A DNA stretch of 64,000 nt from Perognathus longimembris pacificus (Eukaryota > Chordata > Mammalia > Rodentia > Heteromyidae), in contig NC_063167.1 in NCBI RefSeq assembly GCF_023159225.1, positions 7,533,734 through 7,597,733 of the forward strand, given 5' to 3'. Positions 54,101 through 62,600 of the stretch are shown here, in pieces (positions within the stretch are counted from its first letter, which is position 1; each line of letters begins with the position of its first letter). Made by a program: the position numbers and the translations under genes. The notes beneath the pieces are model-generated. The model did no database searches and was not told the DNA's origin. It worked only from the letters and a program-made list of their open reading frames with translations.

Positions 54101-56616
54101 TGTTATTTGCCCACATTAAAACCATCGGCAATTCCATGTAATTTAAAAGTGTGACGTTTACCTAGGCTTGGTGGCTCCAAATCTGTAATCTAGTTACATG
54201 GAATGCAGAGGTTGCAGAACTCTCAGTTTGAGGCCAGCTAGGAATTTAAAAATTTCTAAAGACTCCATCTCAAACCAATGTCTGGCACAGTGTCTTGCAC
54301 CTGTTATGCCAGTGACAGGGAAACACAAGTGGGAAATTCACAACCCAGTCCAAAAAGGGGTTAGAGGTGTGGCTCAAAGGGTAGATCACCTTCCTGGCAA
54401 GTGAGAGGCTTCGAGTTTAGCCCCTAGTTCCTTAAAAAAAAAAAAAAATCAAGGGGCTGGGAATGTGGCTTAGTGGTAGAGTGCTTGGCTAGCATGCATG
54501 AAGCCCTGGGTTCGATTCCTCAGCATCACATAAACAGAAAAGGCCAGAAGGGGCGCTGTGGCTCAAGTGATAGAGTGCTAGCCTTGAGCAAAAAGAAGCC
54601 AGGGACAGTGCTCAGGCCCTGAGTCCCAAGCCCCAGGACTGGCAAAAAATAAAATAAATAAATAAGTTCAGCTGGGCACCATGGCTCATGCTTATAATCC
54701 TAGCTACTCAGGAGGTTGAGATCTGAGGATCCTGATTTAAAATCGGCTTGGGCAGAAAAGGCCCTCCTGTGAGACTCTTTATTTTCAATTAATCACTTAA
54801 AAACTGGAAGTGGTACTGTGACTCAAAGTGGCAAGAGTGCTAGCCTTGGGCTAAAGAGCTCAGGGGCAGTGTCCAGGCCCTGAGTTCTAGCCCTATAACC
54901 AACCAAGTAAATAAATAATCCGAACATCAACTTCCTTTCCTAGTATACTTGTTGCCAGTGTGTGCTGTAACACATTGTCATAATTTGGATGAATTAAACA
55001 GTAATGTTTATTCTCTAGTTTTGGTTTCTTCTGGTGGCCCTAAGGAGAAGCTGACCTATGTCTCTCTTGCTTCTGTGGTTATTGGAAACTGGTTTTCCTG
55101 TGCTGTGGATATATCACCACTATCTTTGGTTCTACCTGCACAAGGCCTTTTTTTCTGGGCCCCTCCCGCTCCCCCTCCCTCTCCCGCTCCCCCTCCCTCT
55201 CCCGCTCCCCCTCCCCTCCCCTCCCCTCCCCTCCCCTCCCCTCCCTCTCCCGCTCCCCCTCCCCTCCCCTCCCCTCCCCTCCCCTCCCCTCCCCTCCCCT
55301 CCCCTCCCCTCCCCTCCCCTCCCCCTCCCCTCCCCTCCCCCTCCCCTCCCCCTCCCCCTCCCCCTCCCCAATCCTCCTTTTTTTTTTTTTTTTTTTTAAA
55401 TCAGTGTGGGGCTTGAACTCTGGGCCTGGGTGCTTTTCCTGAGTTCTTCAGCTCAAGGCTAGCACTCTACTAGTTGAGCCACAGCGACACTTCTGGTTTT
55501 CTGGTGGTTAATTGGAGATAAGAGTCTCATGGCCTTTCCTGCCTGGAGTAGCTCTGATTATAGGCTTGAGCCACCAGTGCTTGGCAGTCTTTTCTTCTTA
55601 TAAGACATTGCTCATTGGATTACGACCTATACTCATGGAACATGGCCTTGTTTTAACTTGATTATGTCTACAAAGACACTGTTTTCAGTTAAGGACTTAT
55701 GCATAGCTTCTGGGTGGGCAGGACTTTTCTTATTGTGGAGGAGGGCAGGAGATGAGGAATAGAATGCTATCCAACCCAATATCCTGAGTAACATTCCAAG
55801 CTACTTTCCTCACTACTTAAGTAACTCCCCAGTCCAAATACTTATGCATGCACTTGCACCAGTACTGTCCCATCTCTTATCTAAGGCTGTGGTTACACAG
55901 ATTTTACTCACTGTCCTCTGAAGACAGGAGGCCTTTGTGTCCGACCAGTCCTTTCCCACACAGGGTTTATGTGAAGCTTGCATGTGCTTTGACATCATCA
56001 GCACAGTGATATTTTTGTTTGCTCATAGCATCCTTTATATTCTTCTTGTGCTGATCCTATGCTATTTGAAATGAATTGTTTTCATGTTTATGTTCCCTGC
56101 TGGTTAGATTTTTAAAGTCTATAAGAGCAAAACCATGTTTTAATTCAGTTTGATACCTCTAGCACCTTGCCAAGTGCCTGACACATGATATTTCACACAT
56201 GGTTTGTTGGAAGAATGCATATATTCAAGACTGAAGACAGTCATCCTATTTTCTCTCATCTCTTTCTTATCTCAGGTACAGAAATTAATGCGGAAAAAGC
56301 AGTTAGATGTGGAAGAGTTCAGCATCTATTGGGATGTCGATTGCACTTTACTAGGGGATTTGCCTCAGGCGGAGTTACAGGTATGGTTGAGACCAAAGCT
56401 TTGCAAGAGAGCCCTGTAGCACAGTGTGTGGATCACCACCTTGCTGGTGTCTCCTGAAGTGGGTTCCATCCTCCTCCTCTTCCTCACCAGCATTTACTCT
56501 CAAGTGTCTTTGCCTCATGATTTTGTTGTGTCTAGAGCTTTGAAAAGTATTGTGTATGTTATTTTTTTCTACTCAAAGTTATGCTTTTAAGTTATGTCTA
56601 TGATGCTAGTTTATTG

Positions 56617-56676
<60 letters not shown>

Positions 56677-59600
56677 TGTATGTCATGAATTGAATGTCAG
56701 TCTTAGGGCTTAAGCTCAGAGTCTAGGTGCTGTTCCTGAGCTTTTTTTGTATCTATATAGCAGAACCCTATACAACTATTAACAAGTTTTTATGATGAAT
56801 ATTTGATAGTTTCTTAAGATGCAGCATTAAGCATTAAAAAAAAAGATACAACAGCTTTTATAGCATTTGTGCAAGAAAACAGAACATTACAGATTTCCCC
56901 AAGTACGTACAGAGTGCCTCTGGTGGACTCCTAAGCAGCTGGTGGGCCCATTGGTTGCCTCTAGGGAGGACAAGTGGGTAGCTGAAGATGAGAGTAGGAA
57001 AGAGACATTTCACCTTTGAGGTTTATTTTTTCAGGGGTTTGCTCTTTTTTTTTTTTTTCCTGTATATGTGGTGCTGGGGAATTGAACCCAGGGCTTCATG
57101 TATGAGAAGCAAGCACTCTTGCCACTAGGCCATATCCCCAGCCCCAGGGGTTTGCTCTTGTGCTCTACCACTTGAGCGAGCCACATCCCAGGTCAGTTTT
57201 GCTTTAGTTTACTTTTCGTATCAGAGCTTTTGCCTGGGATTAGCCTTGTACTGTTTTCCTTCTATCTCCACTTCCCATGCAGCTGGGATTATAGATCTTT
57301 GCCACCATACCAGGCTCTTGCCTTTAATTTTTTTTTTTTTTTAATGTTTCTGGGTCTGAACTCAGGGTCTAGGCACTGTCCCTGAGCCTCTTTGTGCTCA
57401 AGTCTAGCACTCTACCACTTGAGCCTTAGTGCCACTTCCGATTTTTTTTTTTTTTTTGGAGTGGTTAATTGGAGATGAGAGTCTCATAAGGACTTTTCTG
57501 CCTGGGATGGCTTCGAACCCTGATCCTCAAATCTCAGCCTCCTGAGTAGCTAAGATTACAGGTGGGAGTCACCAGCACCCAGCTACCTTTTAAAACATTA
57601 AACCATGTGAATGCATTATCTATGAAGACATAAGTAACACATAAAAAATACTAGAGAGCTGAGAGTGCAATTTTATGCTATTTTTAGCCTCTGATATAAC
57701 ATGCTGGGGTTAGATAACATTTGTTGTTAGGGCACAGCTTAGCTTGACTATATAGAATAATGGGAAGAAAGAAGGCCAGTTGCACAGAGCATATGTTCTT
57801 GTGACATGCAGGAGGCCATGGCCAGGAGCATGGAGAGTCGCAGTCACCACTATGTCCTGGAGCCTGTGTGTGCATCTGCTCTCTTGAAGAGAAACTGTTC
57901 CAAGGAGCCACTGAGATCCCGGCACACTCCCCGAATCGAATGTGACATTCAGTTAGAGACCATTCCTTTGAAGCTGTCTCAGGTACCTCTGGCTCAGGCT
58001 TCTGCCAGACTGCTCACTGGGGGGATGAAATGTTAATGGTGGTCTGTCTACTTAGTGGTGTCCTTGTCAGGAAAGCATGTGCGGGGTACTGGTTCCCTGA
58101 AGTTCAAAGTTATATTAGTTGCAAAACACCCTTCTTTCCTTCCTTCCTTCCTTCCTTCCTTCCTTCCTTCCTTCCTTCCTTCCTTCCTTCCTTCCTTCCT
58201 TCCTCCCTCCCTCCCTCCCTCCCTCCCTCCCTCCTTCCCTCCTTCCTTCCCTCCTTCCCTCCCTCCTTCCCTTCTTCCCTCCTTCCCTTCCTCCCTCCCT
58301 TCCTCTTTACTTCCTTTTTTCCTTCCTTGTGCCAGTCCATGGGTTTAAACTCAGGACTTAGGTGCTATTCCTTCATTTTTTTGCTCAAGAGTAGCTCTCT
58401 ACCACTTGGGTCACAGTTCCACTTCTGACTTTACAAAAAAAAAAATTGAATATAAGAGTGTCACAATTTCCTGCCTGGGTTGGCTTTGAACTGTGATCCT
58501 CAGTTCTCAGCCTCCTGAGTAGTTTGGGATTATGGACATGAGCCATGGACATCTAGTACAAAACCCAGTTTCTGTTATACATAAATTTATATCATCTCAG
58601 ATTAATTTCAATTTGCAGTCCAATCGAAGAACATGAGAGACACAGTAAATGTAAATATGTATTGTATTGTAAATGTAAATAGTATTCAGAGAGCTATACT
58701 CCCTTATGCAGATGCTTTGGTCTTCTGGTTTGTACTGCATTTGAAGTCCACAAATTGATGAATATAAATTATCCTTTTTTTTTTTTTTTTGGCCAGTCCT
58801 GGGGCTTGGACTCAGGGCCTGAGCACTGTCCCTGGCTTCTTTTTTGCTCAAGGCTAGCCCTCTGCCACTTGAGCCACAGCGCCATTTCTGGCCATTTTTT
58901 TCTGTATATGTGGTGCTGGGGAATTGAACCCAGGACCTCATGTATATGAGGCGAGTACTCTTGCCACTAGGCTATATCCCCAGCCCTAAATTATCCTTTT
59001 TTGATACAGGTCTTAATTTATTGAAAGAATCAAATGTACTTATTCTTTTTCTTTTTTTTCCTGGTTCTGGTTCTTGAACTCTGGGCCTGGGTACTCTTCC
59101 TGGGCTCTTTTTGCTGAAGGCTAGCATTCTACCACTTGAGCCACAGCACCACATCTGGCTTTTTCTGTGATTAATTGGAGATCTGAATCTCACGTACTTC
59201 TCAGCCTCTTGTGTAGCTAGGATTACGGGTGTGAGCTACTGGCTCCTGGTCAAATATATTTATTCTAACCTAGTATCTTTTAATCTCTAATACAAAGCTG
59301 CAGTACCGGCAAATCATGGAATTCCTCAAGGAGCTGGAGAGGAAAGAGAGGCAGGTGAAGTTCCGAAAGTGGAAACCCAAGGTGGCCGTGTCCAAGAAGT
59401 AAGGACGTACCTGGGCTGTATATAAAGCACTCTTTGTAGCACCTTTGTTTTTCCATGGACTGCAAGTTTGTCTCATTACCCTTTACCTCTAAGATTAGAG
59501 ATACAAGTTGGCTTAACTTCTGTGCAGAGGGTTAAATTTTAAACCACATGAATGTATTACATATGAAAATGTCATTGTTCATTTTTATTTTTGAGGTACT

Positions 59601-62600
59601 GAGTTTGAATTCAGGTCCTCATACGTTCTAGGCAGATGCTTTACCACTGTTCCATAGGTCCAGTTCTTTTTTCCACTGGTTGTTTTTGAGATTGGGTCTT
59701 GCTTCCTGCCTAGGTGTGTGTGGTTTATAGTTCTCCTATTTTTCACTTCCCAGCATAGCTGGATGATAGGTTTGTGCAACCATGCCGAGTTTTTCTATTC
59801 AAAGAACTCTCTCATACTTTCTTTTTTTTTTTTTGATGTTGATCTCTTTGACTTGAACCAGGTGCTGTCTCTGAGCTCTTTTGCTGAAGGCTAGTGCTCT
59901 ACCACTTTAAGCCACAGCATCACCTCCAGTTTTCTGGTGTTTAATTATTGGACATAAGAGTCTTTCCTGCCTGGACAGGCATTGAACCTCAATCCTCAGA
60001 TCTCAGTCTCCTGAGTAGCTGGGTTTACAGGTGTGAGCCATGAGCACCTGACAGTCTGTCATACCTTCTTGCCAGGGTGAACTAGAATCATGATCCTTTT
60101 GATTTCAGCCTTCCAGGTAGCTAGGATGACAGGCATGTGTTACTGTACCTAGCAGTGGGTTAAGAAGAGGTCTCTTAAACTTTTTTCTCTGGGTTGCCCT
60201 TGAACTATAATTCTCTCGATCTCTGACTCTAAAGTAGCTGGGATTACAGATTTGAGTCACCAGTACTTACCCTTAAAACTTACTTAATATATATATTTCA
60301 AACATTTTTTCTAGAAATTCAGCTAAAAATCTGTAGTAGTGAAATCCTTGGTAGCTATCTCAAGATGACATTTATCTTACAGTCAATGCTTGATTTACTC
60401 AGTGGCGGGCTAAACCTGTGGGTAGTCCAAACCTGTTGAGTCCTGTGTTGTTACTGATATGCAAGTTGGAATCTCTTTGGCAGCAGATTTAATTTCCCTA
60501 CATACTGGGTATAACTTAATAATAATGAACCTAAGACACACATGGAAGGCTAGATGATTAATAAGATGATGTATCAGAAGATGAGAGGAAGATGCGTCAG
60601 AAAAGGAGGGTGTTGCTCATGCCTGTAATCCTCACTACTCAGGAGGCTAAGATCTGAGGATGGTGATTTGAAGCCAGCTTGGGCAGGAAAGTCCTTGAGA
60701 CTCTTATCCAGCTAACCACTGAAAAACAAAAAGTAGCACTGTGGCTCAAAGTAATAGAGTGCTAGCCTTGAGCAGAAAAGCCAGGTTCAGTGCCCAGGCC
60801 CTGAGTTCAAGCCTGACAACCGAAACAAAACAAAACAATAGGAAGGTGTTATGTGGGTTACTCCCTGGGTAGAGTGGCTTTCTTGTGAGAAGTGAAGCAT
60901 TTGCATTGCTGTTCTGGATTGCAGTTGCCGAGAATGGTGGTATTTTGCTCTGAATGCTAACTTGTATGAAATCAGAGAGCAGAGGAAGCGCTGCACCTGG
61001 GACTTCTTGTTGCACCGTGCTCATGATGCTGTATTTTACACTGACAAATATTTCAGCAAATTAAAAGGAGGTATTCTATCTTCAGATGACAAGGTGAGTG
61101 GACTGCTCTGCTTTTTTTTTTGTTTTTTTTGCCAGTCCTGAGGCTTGAACTCAGGGCCTGAGCACTGTCCCTGGCTTCTTTGTGCTCAAGGCTAGCACTC
61201 TACCACTTGATCCACAGCATCCCTTCTGGCCTTTTCTGTGTATGTGGTGCTGAGGAATCGAACCCAGGGCTTCATGCATGCTAAGCAAGTACTCTACCAC
61301 TAGGCCACATTCCCAGCCCTTCTGTTTCTTGTTTATATTCAGAGGATAATGTTCTCTCAGAAACTGAAGAAAGTAGGTTCTGAGAAGAACTAAGCTGCAT
61401 CTTTCTGGGACAGAGGTGGTTTTAGTAGATTAGGAGGATGTTAGAAGAATGTCATTAGCCTCGCCCTGGCCTGAAGCATCCTTTACTGATGCCTGAGGAG
61501 AGCCAGGACAGGGAGGAAAAAGATGGCCACAATGCTGCCAGCCCTTTTTGGCCATACCCCTCTCTAGTTCTTTGTGCTGGGTCTAGGGAGAATTTCCTAT
61601 AGTCACCTCTGTTTCTTCAAATTGTGACCCTCGTTCTAACAAAGTTTGTAATTAATCCTGTGAACTTTGGTCTACATTTTGATGATCTTGGGGTTTTGAT
61701 GATGGAGGTGAAGCAGAATACTGGGTGCCATAGATAGTACAGGCAAGCACACATTTAAATTGCCGGTGGGCTAGAGACCCCAGAACCACTCCTGCTGGAG
61801 TCCTGGAGGTGCCCTCCCCTCACCTGGTGTTTGCCTGTCATCTCCTAGGGGAAATGTTCCTTGATTTGTTTTGTTTTCATGAACATCAGGTTTTTTGGTT
61901 TTTTTTTTGCCAATCCTGGGGCTTGCACTCAAGTCCCCTGGCTTCTGTCCCTGAACCTCTCTGTGCTCAAGGCTAGTCCTGAACATCAGTTTTTTTTTTT
62001 TTTTTTTGTTTTGTTTTGGCCAGTCCTGGGCCTTGGACTTAGGGCCTGAGCACTGTCCCTGGCTTCTTTTTGCTCAAGGCTAGCACTCTGCCACTTGAGC
62101 CACAGCGCCACTTCTGGCCGTTTTCTGTATATGTGGTGCTGGGGAATTGAACCCAGGGCCTCACATATACGAGGCAAGCACTCTTGCCACTAGGCCATAT
62201 CCCCAGCCCCTCTGAACATCAGTTTTTGAAGTGGTAGTTTAGGCTATTCCTAACATTTTGGCTCAGGTAGTATCTGTTAACAAATCATTCCAGTAGAAAG
62301 GACATTACCTTCCCTTCAGGAAGCACATACCCACTGTGTGTTAGCAAGCAGTAGTGCTGCATCCCATGGAGTGCTCACCTTTTCTGCCAGTACTCCAACA
62401 CCATGGCCCCTACTCATTAATGCCTTCGTAATCAGTGTCAGGCATGGTACTGACATGGGGGTCTCTGAGAAGGATGGAATCAATTAGGCAGTACGTTTGG
62501 ATAATTTTCTTAAGGGTACAGACAGGCATGGAGGGAGAGAAAAATCTAAATCAACACTGGGGTGGTCAAGTAAACATGGATAATCTTTTTTTCAAATATT

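Larger units (their letters stand above)
51321..56275 (+). other. VPS13D: VPS13D intron 6
   Basis: About 5 kb. It contains SINEs (B1, B1-Geo, MEN-like composites, IDL-Geo) and a 214-bp C-rich tract (55161-55374), with unique AT-rich blocks at 52630-53150 and 55590-56270. No gene is seen. Confidence 0.8.
56381..57811 (+). other. VPS13D: VPS13D intron 7
   Basis: A TC/TG repeat, a truncated Geo piece (56690-56752), unique sequence, a monomeric IDL inserted into an older SINE (57047-57144), and a B1-Geo (57325-57585). Confidence 0.8.
57983..60924 (+). other. VPS13D: VPS13D introns 8 and 9 around coding exon 8
   Basis: Intron 8 (57983-59297) has a CCTT microsatellite and three minus-strand SINEs. 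Intron 9 (59399-60924) has MEN-like, B1-Geo and B1 pieces at 59583-60270, about 330 bp of unique sequence, and a plus-strand B1-Geo (60600-60835). Confidence 0.8.
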
